Assembly (NCBI GenBank): GCA_001579985.1
Contig: LRSR01003725.1
Location: 1-34,142, forward strand
Direction: 5' to 3'
Source of the DNA: Hypsibius dujardini
Lineage: Eukaryota; Tardigrada; Eutardigrada; Parachela; Hypsibiidae
DNA length: 34,142 nucleotides
Below, piece after piece: positions 21,204-32,926 of this stretch (within the stretch, counting starts at the first letter, position 1; every line of letters begins with the position of its first letter). The notes beneath the pieces are model-generated. The model was not told the origin of the DNA. It ran no database searches and saw only the letters and a program-made list of their open reading frames with translations. A program made the position numbers and the translations under genes.

Positions 21204-21902
21204 CTACAAATAGTCAAGACTTTCAATTTCAAGGCCACAAGGAACGCTACTGCACATACGCTCATAGTTAACCATGCCCTGGCCATCCTCCATACCGGCC
21301 ACTAGTTGCTCGAATTCCTCATCGCTTAAGCGATCTCCTGCAAATTTCAACATTTACTTAAATAAATATACGCGCTTGTTAAGAGACAACAGACAAACCA
21401 AGGGTTGTTAAGAGGTGGCGCATTTGTGAAGAGTGAATCGTTCCTTGCTGGTCTTTGTCAAAGTGACGGAAACCTAGACAAAATATTCCATCCCACACTT
21501 TTCAGTCTCTCATTTTAATTAAACATCAGCTTTATTTGACGCTTAACAATATTACCTTCTAGAAAGTCTTCAGACCGATAAGTGCTTTTGATCTTGCTGA
21601 CTTCATTCAAAATAGGCACAAATGTTTCGAAGTTGATTCGATCATCTGTAAAAATATTGGACCAATTATTGGCTAAACTACGGTACGTAGGGATAAAAGG
21701 ATATGTTGGAATTGAAACGATAGGCAAAAATATTTAACGAACCTGGCTTGTTGGCAAATCCAAATTTGCGCACTTGATCTTCTGTTGGGTTCTGTCCGAG
21801 TGCTCGTAAAACCTCTCCAATTTGCCGAGCAAAAATCTTTCCATCCCCCCTGGTGTCGAATAGAGAGAAGGCTTCTTGTAATTCCCATTGCTGCAGTTCC
21901 AT
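21204..21902 (-). CDS. Mlc-c: Myosin essential light chain, non-muscle/cytoplasmic type
   Basis: Four exons (21902-21743, 21645-21556, 21473-21399, 21337-21204), all joined in phase 1, give 152 aa; the family is usually about 147-151. The protein is a calmodulin-fold light chain that wraps the first IQ motif of myosin II or related motors. Family hallmarks appear in order: [75 protein letters not shown] and VAGMEDGQG-x2-NYE. Phase and exon cuts follow the animal Mlc-c/MYL6 pattern. Oddity: after NYE the reading continues RMCSSVPCG and ends 18 residues later instead of the usual F-V-x3-M-S-G. A good donor (gtatgt) lies exactly there, after GAGC, so the true last exon may be elsewhere. The start ATG is the first in the open exon; a short upstream coding exon is possible. 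Confidence 0.85.
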
Positions 21903-22450
21903 AGTATATCTTTATCATGTACCAGCAAATGCTTGTGAGAAAATTTCACAGACAAATATTACCAGACCCGATTTGTTCTTAACAAAAATGAAACTCAAGA
22001 AGAATTGCAAGAACTAAGAGCCTAGTTACTAACACGATCCTCTGCAGGTGTGTTGTGTATCGTACTCATCGCTTATCTTTATTGCTCGAGGTTACGATGA
22101 GAAGCTCGCAGTGTTTGCTTCTCGCTCTCGGTTCAAAATATTTCTCTCACAGACAAGCCACGTAAGTCAGCCTTATCCATACAATACCGAATATTTGAGA
22201 GACGAAAAAGTGGAAGGTGCGCTTGTGTTGGTCTCTAATTATTGGTGATGCTCGAATGAAGGCCAGCTGCAGCAAATGTCGTGTTGCATTCTACCTGTCA
22301 ATTGATAGTAGCAATCTCAAGTTGGCTAAGGGATTTACAGTATATCATGAAACCACAACTGATCACTACCACTTGTCATCATATGTGCAATTGCTAACAG
22401 GCACTGAAAATTAATATTTCTTTCTAATAGATATTTATATCGTTTTTTGG
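21903..22450. other. Spacer between the light chain and threonine aldolase
   Basis: Mostly the promoter side of the light-chain gene and the 3' side of the aldolase. On the plus strand, an acceptor (cctctgcag) at about 22046 is followed by VLCIVLIAYLYC, a possible membrane exon with no partner found. Confidence 0.3.
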
Positions 22451-23827
22451 TTAATTCTTTAGCTCATCTGCGTAATAACTGATTTTGGAGATGGCCATTT
22501 GCACGTCTGCATCCGTCAAGTTGTTACAGATAACCGCACGTGCCGCATTCTTTCCAACTGGAAAGAGTCGCACCACTACAAATGTCTGCCCCAGGTCCCT
22601 CTCTTCAGCGTCCGTCACGGAGCCAACCCGTTTGCAGAATACTTCTGCGGTCACATGGTCAGTCGGGAATTCTATCCGAACCATGTTTGAATGAGTGGCG
22701 GTTACGTCCGCCGTGAAGAAGGGCGACTGGAGAGCAGCAATTGATCGGGCAAAGTGATGAGCTCGGCGATGGTCTTCCTCCAACCGGTCCACCATTTCCT
22801 CGAGAGCCACCAAACCAGCAGCGGCCAAATGTCCTGCCTGTCGCATTCCTCCGCCTAAAGCCTTTCGCACACGACGTGCCTCTGCGACGAAGCTTGCAGT
22901 ACCCACGATGACTGAGCCCACCGGAGCACAAAGACCTTTCGAAAGACAAAACGTCACAGAATCCACGTTTTGGACGAGGCGAGAAACGGGAACTTTAAGG
23001 GCGATAGCAGCGTTGAAGATGCGTGCGCCGTCCATATGAATTGCTGGTATTCCATTTGCACGGGCAAACGCCGTAACCTAAAATTATAGGACTCATGACA
23101 GGTATGATCACAAAGACATCTACACAGACACCTAGGCAGGCAGACAGAAAGGCAGACAGACAAACAGACAGACACGCAGACACACAGACACACAGACACA
23201 CAGACAAATAAAAATACCTTGTCCAGATAGGCCAGCGGGAGCACCTTGCCTCCACAACCATTATGGGTGTTTTCCAAACACAGCACTTTGGTTCTCGGGA
23301 AGTGTATGTCATCCGTTCGAATTGAAGTGACTATATCTTCCAGCAAGAAGGTACCATCCGCCAAAGTTGGAATGGCTTTGACGTGAACGCCCCCAAACTG
23401 GGAAATGCCTCCTTGTTCATACTTGAAGATATGGCATTTATCTCCGACAATGGCTTCCGATCCGCGTTCCCTGCAGTGGACCAGGACGGAGATAAGATTC
23501 CCCATTGTTCCCGATGATACTAAAAGAGCGCTTTCCTTCCCGAACAGCTCGGCTGCCCTTTTCTGTAGAGCATTGACGGTTGGGTCCTCCTGCAGCAGAA
23601 AGTGAAAATGCATTATGGGCCTGTGTCTGTGTGTCTGTCTGTCCCATAATTCTAATATGTCGGGTTTAGACCGATGGTCTTACCTGGAAGACATCGTCGC
23701 CCACAACTGCTTCCGCCATGGCGTGCCGCATTTTTTCCGTAGGCAATGAGAAAGTGTCTGAACGCATGTCGATCACCCGTGCGTTGCGCTCGACCTTCGG
23801 CGAATCCTGACACTCATTAGCATACAT
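22451..23827 (-). CDS. Low-specificity L-threonine aldolase
   Basis: Three exons (23827-23684, 23589-23218, 23077-22451), all joined in phase 0, give 380 aa, normal for the family (about 350-400). The enzyme is a cytosolic PLP-dependent fold-type I lyase that splits threonine or allo-threonine into glycine and acetaldehyde. Visible signatures: [16 protein letters not shown] at the N-terminus, [70 protein letters not shown] (PLP-binding Asp about 188) and [12 protein letters not shown] with the Schiff-base Lys at about 219, then the small C-terminal domain. All key residues are present. The start ATG at 23827 sits just before a YANECQ leader; no targeting peptide is evident. Intron 2 carries a CAGACA-type microsatellite. 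The gene is intact. It runs in tandem with the light chain and divergently from the Ig-type gene. Confidence 0.95.
23078..23217 (-). repeat. CAGACA/CACAGA microsatellite in aldolase intron 2
   Basis: About 100 bp of CAGACA, GACACACA and AGGCAGACAG units on the plus strand (about 23110-23207) occupy most of the 140-nt intron. A shorter TGTCTG run recurs in intron 1 at about 23621-23645. Confidence 0.85.
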
Positions 23828-26800
23828 GATCCAAGAATATGGTGGACCTGGACAAAAAACGTCGTCTTATCTTAGAATAGTATAAATATTTGTTAATTTT
23901 CAAAATAATGGAGGCGAAAACTTTATCAAGCTCTGCTACCTGATACAACTGGCAAGCACGGTAAAGTGTAAACGATAATATTAATGTACTCGTACCATAA
24001 GTCTCTGTCGGCAGTCAGCACACCGCACGAAGAGGCTGCACTCAAGTGAGTGCCCTACTGCCTTTGACCGACAACGAAGAAGTGTGAAGAGTATGAATTA
24101 TCTCGTACCATCTGCTTGTAAATTGTGCTGCTCGTAAAACAGTACCGCTTTGCTGCCGTAACTGCAATTGGGCCAGCTTAATTCATGTTAATGATGTGTG
24201 TGGGCGGTACCTCTCTCAGTGGTCTCTGGCTTGCTCCCCCTGATGATCAAACCGCCTGATCATCCCACAAAGCTGGAGTGTACATACTTCATCTCGTTAG
24301 TTTCCAATGTTCTCTCCTTTTTGCCAAGTTTTGCTTCCTCCCACCCGCCTTACTTTTTTACCGTAGCCGGCTCATTCATAATGAACGGGGGTATCCGGAT
24401 TGCATCCGGATCCGGTATTTCCCAACGGCAATCCAGTTGTTCTGTTCGCTCTCCTTTAAGGAGTAGCGCAGCATTAACGAGTATTATCGGCCTTGGCTTA
24501 TCGATTCAGAGATTGGTGAGCAGCAATCAGCGCTCAGGAAATAAAATTACTTCTCCGACCTGAAATAGACGAACAAAGAGAAGAAGAACTGGACAGTAGA
24601 AAGGGTGCTCTTTCATTCAGTTACTGATTTTAACAAGAGTACCTGTAGGGATATTGAGAGAAAAAAAAACGTTTATTTTGCGATTCCAAACTCGTTAATC
24701 TCCCTAGTTTTGAAGACAACCGAGAAAAGCAGCCAAGGAGCCCTTTTCTCGTTTATCTGCATCTGTCTTATGAGTGTTCCGTGTGATTTGAAGATAGCGA
24801 AAAAGACACAGTCACAGCTGAGCCATTGGGCGTGTCCTTGTATCACCCTTGCAAGGATGTGCAGAACTAGGGAGATTAGCGAGTTATCTCATTCAACTAT
24901 ACGTGATTAAGAGAAAGCTTTTTATGTAATATGACCTCTGGGGCGCGACCATGCGTCGAAAGACGATGCTTTACAAATCCTGAAGAGTAACCATAAACGG
25001 ATCGGATCCAAAACAGATTGAGCGTAAAATAATACTATTCTAACCTCCTGCAAATCGCGAGGATAAAATAGAGAGAATATAGCCCACAATCAACGATCCC
25101 ATTCAAGTAACATTGCACAATACAAGGGCGCTCAGCAAAATAAAGGGTCTAACGGAAGGTTCTGGATGGGGAGTTTCATCAAATGTTGACTCTTGTACTT
25201 TTGGTTGAGATTTGCGCTGTATCACTTGTCGATTTGGTCGGAGCTGTCGTGCACTAATCAAGGGATAAGCCACCCCGTATAAATTGAACAGACATCCCAA
25301 TTAGATGGACAGGCGATAGTAGAGTGCATCCTGGATGATACTAACTATCGTGCCTGCTTGCACGTTAAAACACATCGCGACGCATGTGACGAGGGTCACT
25401 GGGTGACTGTGATAGTGGCAATAGGTCAGTGGGCTCCTCATCGTTCATAGTCGATTCGACGTTATGGGGAAATGTGAATTGGCAACGGTGGAATGGGCGA
25501 CGTAGTTGCCGTACAAGTAAGCTCTGTAAAATTTGAAGCCGACGGCAGCGAACCCGTCAACTTGAGCGATCATCTCCAAAGTTGGGCATAGATGATGCAG
25601 ATGTTGAAGGGTATCCGGAGTGAGGAATGGAGGATGAGCTGTAGGAGCATGAGTGAGTTGAGGATGATTGAAGTTGTGCGCATACCAAGAGAAATGACTG
25701 TTAGTAAGTCCCACATCGCCGGTGTTGTTGGATCAGTGGTCCAGGTGCTGCTTCTCCAATTCAAGGCGGTACTGCGGTTCAACTTCACCATGCTTCACTC
25801 TTTCCTTTTGCTGGAGTGTTGTTGAGGCGGCTGGAAAGCGAAAGGGGAATTGCGATGGTTAGGTATCGAAGCTTCAATACTGTAGATAGTTCGTTAAAAC
25901 TAGAGATGTCTGTTGTGAATAGGAGTAAGTATCTTTGCACTTCCTTCAAATTTTGGCGTACGATACGACGACAAAGATGGCAATCGTTTCAAGCCTTTTC
26001 GTATCGGCAGCAATTAGAATATCCTTCCTTGATTCCCATCTCAGTGATCAAAACATCATAATCGGATTGCTATACCAGAAGCATTTTGAAAAGCCTAAAC
26101 TCAGTCGCTTTTCGCTTTTTAGAGGTGACCCTTGAGTAGCAGTTCCCATAATTGGAGCCCTGTCCCTTGTGTACGAGTCTCAGAGTCAAATCCATAGAAG
26201 CATCCCCATAAAAATCTGAGAATTGTTTTGCTGCTTTCAATCAATTTCCTGGTCTATTATCGATTCCAGATAAATTAAGTTACTTGGTATTCCACTAATT
26301 GTGTAGAGTGGTAGAAGAACACAACTATTTCTCCACTGACAAATCTTCTCGTTCTTCTTTGCATATAAGCAGGTTATGCAATCACTGTGCAGCTTCGATA
26401 TTGAATTTCTGTCACAGACAATTGGTTCCTAATTCATTCAGATGGTGTACATGCAGTAGTCATCCTCCGCTTTTAGACGCGTCATAAGCACGTAGGGTTC
26501 TTTTAGCCTCGGTGTGAATAGAGTTTGAGCGGGCCCCGACCTCAACGCATGCAAACAATATCGTTGAAAGTAAGACAACAGATGAAGCGCCACCTGGAGC
26601 AGATTTCTAATCGCAATTCACCTAAGTGTTTCCTTGTCCCATTCAGCCAATTATCAGCCTAAAGGTAGGTAAACTTATCATCACATTGATTAAAGGTCAG
26701 CTCAACAGGCTCCAAAGTATCTGTAGTCAGTATACTAGACGGCCAGTCAAGCCCTAGCGCAGTTTAGCCAGCCTTAATTCTAATGCAAGCGAATGTAGCA

Positions 26801-26843
26801 TAATACCGATTCATAGTCCCATAAGCGCCCACCTCTGCAACCC
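23828..26843. other. Long divergent intergenic region
   Basis: About 3 kb between threonine aldolase (minus) and the Ig-type gene (plus), so promoters of both lie here. Open frames (plus 24198-24563, plus 24605-24910, minus 25445-25714 and others) show no domains or consistent splicing. One inverted repeat at about 24689-24890 is listed separately. Confidence 0.4.
24689..24890. repeat. Short inverted repeat, possible MITE
   Basis: ACTCGTTAATCTCCCTAGTTTTG near 24691 returns as its reverse complement near 24868 (CAGAACTAGGGAGATTAGCGAGT region) with two mismatches. The span is about 200 bp with no gene inside. A tiny non-autonomous element is the simplest reading. Confidence 0.5.
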
Positions 26844-29800
26844 ATGACCTCCCAAGAAGTCGCTTTGCTTTTCTCCACTAATATGGCAGGAACGCTTCTC
26901 CGGCAGATTTGTGTCGTCACTCTGCTTTTCTTGTCACATGTTCTTGCGAAAAATGGAGCAGCTGTTAATCGTTGCCACCCAGTGATCCATCACTTCCAGG
27001 AGGATCAAACGGTTCTCACCATCACCTCTGCCCCCTGGCCCTTAAAACAAATCACCCTCACTCAAGGGGAAGTACAACTCCGAAGGGAACGGATTATCGC
27101 ATGTGCCTGTTCCAACGCGGACTCTACCTCGGTTGATGATACAAATTCCTTGAGGGATCAGCCAAGTTGGCTCTCCGTTCCAGCCTCGGAACAGTCTTCT
27201 GAATGGGCCTTCTCCAAGTCATGGCGAGGGTTAGCAGTGCAGTTGAAACGCGTTACGTACCTCACAAACTTCACCTCTAATCAAGTCTATCGCTGCGGAT
27301 ATTTCGGAAATGCTATCCAAATCGGAATAACCATAAAACCACCGATTATTGCTTCAGACTTCTCCTCAACTTCCGGCTCTTGCAAGCCGGAAATTTATCT
27401 AGCCAGCACGGGCGCGCCCCTCACTTCCAGGCGAATTGTAGCCGCTCATGGGCGAACTTTCACAGACATTCGCTGCAGATGTCTCGGTTCCTCATCTCCC
27501 GACAACATGCAGCTATATTGGGAAAGAAACGGAGTCCAGCTAACCAAAGAATCTGGTTCAACCGAGATCCTACAGGAGCTGGAAGGCGTCGTGCTTTCCC
27601 TCAATGTCACCGCTGATAGTAGTGTTTATCGGTCGACCTTCAAGTGCCGAAGTGGACTTATCCACTCGGACAGTTTTATCCTCGAAACGCTTTGTAAGTC
27701 GCAAAAGGATAAGATAGGTTGAGAGGTTAATCAACAAATTGTTGTTTGTATTTTGGAGCAGGACCGGTGGTGACGCAAATTTTAAAAACTCCTCAACCAA
27801 TGTTTGTCAATGAAGAAGTCAACATAACGTGTGTTTCTGCTGGATGGAACCCCGGAAGCAGATTGGACTTCCGACTAGTACGCGGCGGTAATGAAAGCCG
27901 CACCTTGGCTCCTCGAATCACCTCGACTGTTTATGAAACCACCAAAAATGTCTACGTCATTGAAAAGAGCATTACTTTCACACCAGACTGGAGCATGTTT
28001 CAGTGGAACTTGCAATGTCAAGCATCAAATACGGACAGCGCGATATGGGATCTACTAGTTAACGGAGTCAAACCTGGAAATGCTGATCGGTTTGTTGAAG
28101 ATGAACGCTTTCAAGGTGTCGCAGATTCTGCTTTAACTGCCTATTCCACTCATCCGATAGAGGATGTTATGGCCCTCACAATAGCCGAAGGTAAGACAGC
28201 AATCTGCTCAACTGCGTGAGTCACCGATAGTTTATAGCTTATTTTTTGGTCAAACAGAAGAAAGCTATACTTGTGAGCCGAGTATTTTATTCCAAGACGA
28301 CACTATGGAATTTAACGACAGAGTCATCGCAGTGGAAGAGGACAAGCTCTTTCACTTGACATGCCATTGTCGAAACGACACAACGCAATCCTCCACGGGA
28401 GGAATTATTCGACGACCATTTTCCTGGACCCTTCGGGGTGAGAAGCTAACCTCAGACAGCATGGCTATGGCGGGTACTCTGGCCTATCGTACTTACATCG
28501 CGTCCAGTAAAAAGGACACGCAACCGACCTTTGTCTGTCATGGACGAAATGCATCTTCTGCTTCGGTACGTCAATTCTCTTGCTCGATCTTAATTAACAG
28601 GCCACTTGAATCTTCTGTTTGATATTTTAGGTGACTCTGAATGTCCTCTCTCCGATCAGTCAAGTGAATATCGCTTTGGAACAGACCGATTTTGTCAATA
28701 CTATCACCAACAAAATCACGTGCTCAGCTCCGGCTGCTAATCCCCCTCCATTGTTCCGTTTCGTAATCCATTACCAGAACGGAACTGTAGAAGAAATTTC
28801 TAGCAAAGACATCAGCTTCAAATCAGGATTGAGCGAGACACAATTCCCACCGATTATGAACAGCACCGCCAGCTTTGTATTCCTGGCGGAGGAACAGCAT
28901 GCAGGCGCTGAAATTGTCTGCCTGGCGTTCCAGATAACTGATCTGCTCCTACTTCCGCCATTGCCTATTTCAACGGAACACATCTCACAAAACAGCGCAA
29001 ACACAAACACAGCCAGCGTAAAAGTACATCTAGTCAAGGGTCGTCCCCCGGTTATCACCGAGTTCTATAGTGCACCGCGGGAACCGATCGTGGGGGAACT
29101 TTTTAAGTTGTTCTGCTTAGTGGAAAGCTCTGCACCGCTGTGGAACGTGCGCGCTATTCGACAGGACGGAGATGGTCAGAACGTTTCCTATCCTGTCGTG
29201 TCCAACCAACACATTATGCTGCGTGAGGGAGGGGAAATGATGGAACAGATCGGGGCTGGTCTGGTTGCAACAAGGGAACATAGTGGTCGATATCGATGCG
29301 AAACAAGGAGCGTGTTTGGTCAAGCCGAAAGAGTCTTTCACGACGTACTAGTCAAAGGTATCAGTAAACGTGACCTACAACAAAATTATTTTATATCTAC
29401 TTAAATTTCCATATTTCTTGTTTTGTTGATATCTAGCGCCGCCTATGCTGGACGCTAGCCTCTTGGGTTTCATGGGCGTTCGTTCCGTTTATGTTGAAAA
29501 GGAACAAAGTCACATGGAATTAGATGTGATAGTCCACGATGACACCGAACACCTCAACCCCATCGTCTTGGAATGGTTCGTCACACAAATCAAACATTTT
29601 TGCGAACTTTCACATGTATTTTATTGGTTGATAGTTGGGTCGGTAACGGAGGAAATTATTACGGTCATCCATTAAACGATACCTCAATGGAGCGCGTTCC
29701 AAACAAAGACACAAGTGAAAGTGCGATCATCCGTATAAGCATGTCAAGCCAAGATTGGCGTTACGGCTGGTCTATCAATGGAAGCAGATATTTAACGTGT

Positions 29801-30736
29801 CGAGCCACCAACAGCATCGGTACTTCCTCCCCACTCAACGTGCAATTTAAAAATCCAACAATCGGTAAGAAATTAACTCATTTAATATGAAATAAGTGAC
29901 ATGAATAAAATGACTGTCGTGGATTGTTTTAAGGGATGGATGTGGTGAGGATAGATGCCATTTTGCAACGTATTGCAAAATCAGCTGTTAAACAGCTGCG
30001 GGTATCTAGCCGGATTCTTATGCTATTACCAAACGCAACCTCCGTCGTTGCTTTCGCGCAGACGGTTCGATCGTGCTCCCTTGTGACAGGAACAGAAATG
30101 CTCTTCAACATGACCCTCAATTGTTCAGAGCAGACAACGAGCGGCAAGTTGTCCCGCTTCCACACAACTGAGTACACTTTTAATATCTCTACAACCGAGC
30201 CTGCAGATGCTTATCGGGTCACGGTAGTCACTCAAGTTGGCGATGAGCTTTATCATACCAGTGTGATGGTCAATATTACTCAAGCTTCAAACAACTACCA
30301 AAACCAACACCATCATATCAAAGGTATTTCGTTTGAAATGTTCAATTCAATTCTTCTTTTGCAATTAAAATTGACGCATCGCATTTGACACTCCAGGGAT
30401 GCGAAACTCAACAAGAATTTGGATGTTAGCACTGGCCATTGGCGCGTTTTGTGCTTTTATTGTTTTGGTCATGGCCGCGGCTCGTCAGTCACACAAACGC
30501 AGTCAAAACGTAAGACCGACTACTATTCCACAAAGCAGGAGAGGAATTGATAAGACTGCCTTTATTGACAGACTTTTGGAAAGCGCTCAACCATCTCCAA
30601 GCATGGTACAAAGTTCTCGGACCCATCTTCCGTTTCAAAAAAGGATATTTTCCGCCAAATTGAGATTCTAGAAAACGATCCGGTTGTTGTGCGCGTATCT
30701 TCAAATGTCCGTAAAAGCGATCACAGCTTCAGCTGA
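26844..30736 (+). CDS. Large immunoglobulin-superfamily type I membrane protein
   Basis: Nine exons keep phase and give 1117 aa: 26844-27693, 27759-28190, 28258-28565, 28631-29357, 29437-29575, 29635-29864, 29934-30323, 30397-30509 and 30572-30736. Introns are 59-79 nt. Most are phase 1, as usual for shuffled Ig exons. A signal peptide follows the second ATG (26883; ICVVTLLFLSHVLA). The ectodomain has about seven or eight divergent Ig-like units, recognisable from spaced Cys, Trp and Y-x-C: for example RCRCL to LYWERNG to STFKC, NITCVSAGWNPG to LQCQASN, and HSGRYRCETRS. There are many N-glycosylation sites. A transmembrane helix (about 1033-1053, LALAIGAFCAFIVLVMAAA) precedes a tail of about 65 residues rich in Ser and Lys with EILENDPVVVRV. 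The cut at 29576 uses a weak donor. No named orthologue recognised; a cell-adhesion or recognition receptor is inferred. Confidence 0.75.
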
Positions 30737-32693
30737 AACCAGACGAATACAATAATACAAGACTGCTTTTTTATTGGTTGCAGCTTGTTTAGATTAGCCC
30801 AAAATGAGCTTTCTAATCCATGAGAGATTTAATGATATTCGAGAAACCTACTCTTTCGTAATTCATCTGACTTCGGAAAATGATTCATAACAAAACCAAA
30901 TAAGATATCTGTACTCTGTAGCTTGGCTCTTAGACCATATATTTTCTTGCTGCTTCTTGTTGTTTAATAGACTGAGGTCAAACTGCATGCCATCGCTCTA
31001 CAGCTGATGTTGCTGACTAGCATTGGGCAGTTCAGTTCAGTTCATATCAATAATTAATGTTAAATATAATAATTAATGTTAAATACAATAATTAATGTTA
31101 AATATAATAATTAATGTTAAATACAATAATTAATGTTAAATATCAATAATTAATGTTATATATCAAGTGTCAAGCCGCCAAGCATTAACCAAAAATTAAT
31201 AAAAAAATAACATATATATGCTTCAAAAAGTTGTCGTATATAAGCGCAATGCGTTTCCATTGCCGATATTGCAGCATTGAAGTACACAATTGCTTTGTCC
31301 ATACAATTTATAGGATGTTTTGAGAGTCGCTTGCTGAACAAATTAGCCGCCGCATGGAATGCTCTTTTCATTACGATGTTTGTATTCCGTTGCATTTAGA
31401 TGAGTGAGCTGGATATAGTTTGGTGAGTGATTTAGCAAGGACTTTACCAAGGACCCATCCAAGTTAGGTAACTCCTTCCCCGATGACCCCGGAGAAGGGT
31501 ATCATCTACTGCGCGATCTTCGTCAAGATGAACTGGAGCAGAATTCATCTACTCCATGACACTCATCGTTGTTCATCCTATCGTACCGTGCCTCTCAACA
31601 AATAACTCATCAATAGTTCTCCTCGGCCGATGGGAATGTCTTAGAATTGTCAAGAGTCAATTCTTGAGGACTTTAACAGCAAAAGCAGGGGTACAGTATG
31701 ACTCTTTCGTTAAGACAAGCACAGTTACATACTCCCGTCCCTCCCTCCTAGAAGGGATCTTGCAAATGGTTGTATACTGTGGTGCTACTCTTCTTGAGAG
31801 TTCATTTGGCCTTCGCAAAGTTCTGATACGACTCAACAAGAAAAATACCAGGGAACAGTGAATCATTCTAATTAGCTTGACTTTACTGCAAAGAAGTGCC
31901 ATATCCCGGTTTTACTGCCTTTTATTATCCATTTTTATTTCTATTGCAGATAACTCCTGCAAAACTTAACCTAACCTATGGGGAACACGTAAGCATCTAA
32001 ATTCACAATAATGATTCGTGATTTTTTTGCCATCCTGCAAAGAGAGTTTAAAAGGTAGCATATAGATTGACACTTAGATTATAAATATGAAAAATATGTC
32101 ACTAACATTTGAAGTAACTGACTCGGCTACTGTATCTACCTTTCGATAATGAACTATTACCATCCGAAAAGGTATTCCTAGTTATAACGCCATTTTATCA
32201 CCCTTCGTGGGAGGATTTTACTTGGCAAACTTTGACGGCAACGATGAGGTTAGAGCCGAAACTTGCACATACGCGCAATACAGAGGCACTTGGTCCAATG
32301 GCTAGCAGTGTTCTTTCTTTGACTTGAGCTCGTGCGACTAGCCTACCGAACAGTCATCATCATTACCCGAGCGTTATACCATGGATCTTGATACTCTACT
32401 GATTTAGGGCGTCGTCTGGCCGTTCGCTGGGAGTACCAAGCAAGGGTGAAATACAGCGCAGAATCAACACATGATATGGTGCAATTGATAATTATAATTT
32501 AGACCCATTTTCAGACACGTCCTATCGTCCCTGCTGGCCACATTGCTGTAGAACTCACGGCAGAGGTTTCCTTCTTGTTGTATTCTAATTTTTATCTCCC
32601 CTAACGGGATTAATATTTCTGTCTGTCTGCCTTCCTGCTTTTCTGACTAGCTGTCTGCCTATCTGTCTCTTCGCCTCTCTCTCTCTACCAGCC
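30737..32693. other. 3' flank and intergenic region
   Basis: Contains the AT-rich tandem repeat at 31046-31165. A plus-strand frame at 31556-31861 and its antisense partner have no recognisable features. Pyrimidine-rich TCTG/TGCC runs occur at about 32620-32690. Confidence 0.4.
31046..31165. repeat. Tandem repeat of about 20 bp, AATAATTAATGTTAAATA-type
   Basis: About six head-to-tail copies of AATAATTAATGTTAAATAYA, alternating between two variants (…ATATAAT and …ATACAAT). Confidence 0.9.
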
Positions 32694-32926
32694 CGTGCGG
32701 GATAAGTTCAGAACAAACCTATATGTGTCTGTAAATCCACAGGCGATTTGCAAAGGAAATGATTGTGAGTGGTTTGGGCGTCCAGCGGGAGGAATAGCTC
32801 TTTCCGATCGGCTTTTGAACAGTAGTTTTGAGCTTGAAGTTAGACTGCTCCGTATGCTTGCACATGCTGCTGTCGCTCATGAAGATACAGTGAGCTGCTT
32901 TGACATCTTGACCGGTGTTTTCAAGG
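32694..32926 (+). CDS. Orphan exon candidate, unknown gene
   Basis: A strong pyrimidine tract (CTCTCTCTCTCTACCAG) ends at 32690-32691. An open stretch follows, reading VRDKFRTNLYVSVNPQAIC, then CEWFGRPAGG and a helical LEVRLLRMLAHAAVAHEDTV, before a possible donor (AAG then gtttgt) at about 32926. I recognise no family and found no partner exons. It may be part of a gene extending right of the window, or chance. Confidence 0.25.

Noticed and set aside
23098-23207. CAGACA repeat as a CRISPR-like array
   Set aside because: No spacers. It is a simple microsatellite inside an intron.
24198-24563. Plus-strand 121-codon frame with hydrophobic start
   Set aside because: No ordered domains, and no splice or homology support.
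30510-30671. Reading straight through to the stop at 30671 for the Ig-type gene
   Set aside because: A gtaaga donor at 30510 and a TTTATTGACAG acceptor at 30571 define a 62-nt intron in phase 0, the size used throughout this gene, and give a longer, more hydrophilic tail.
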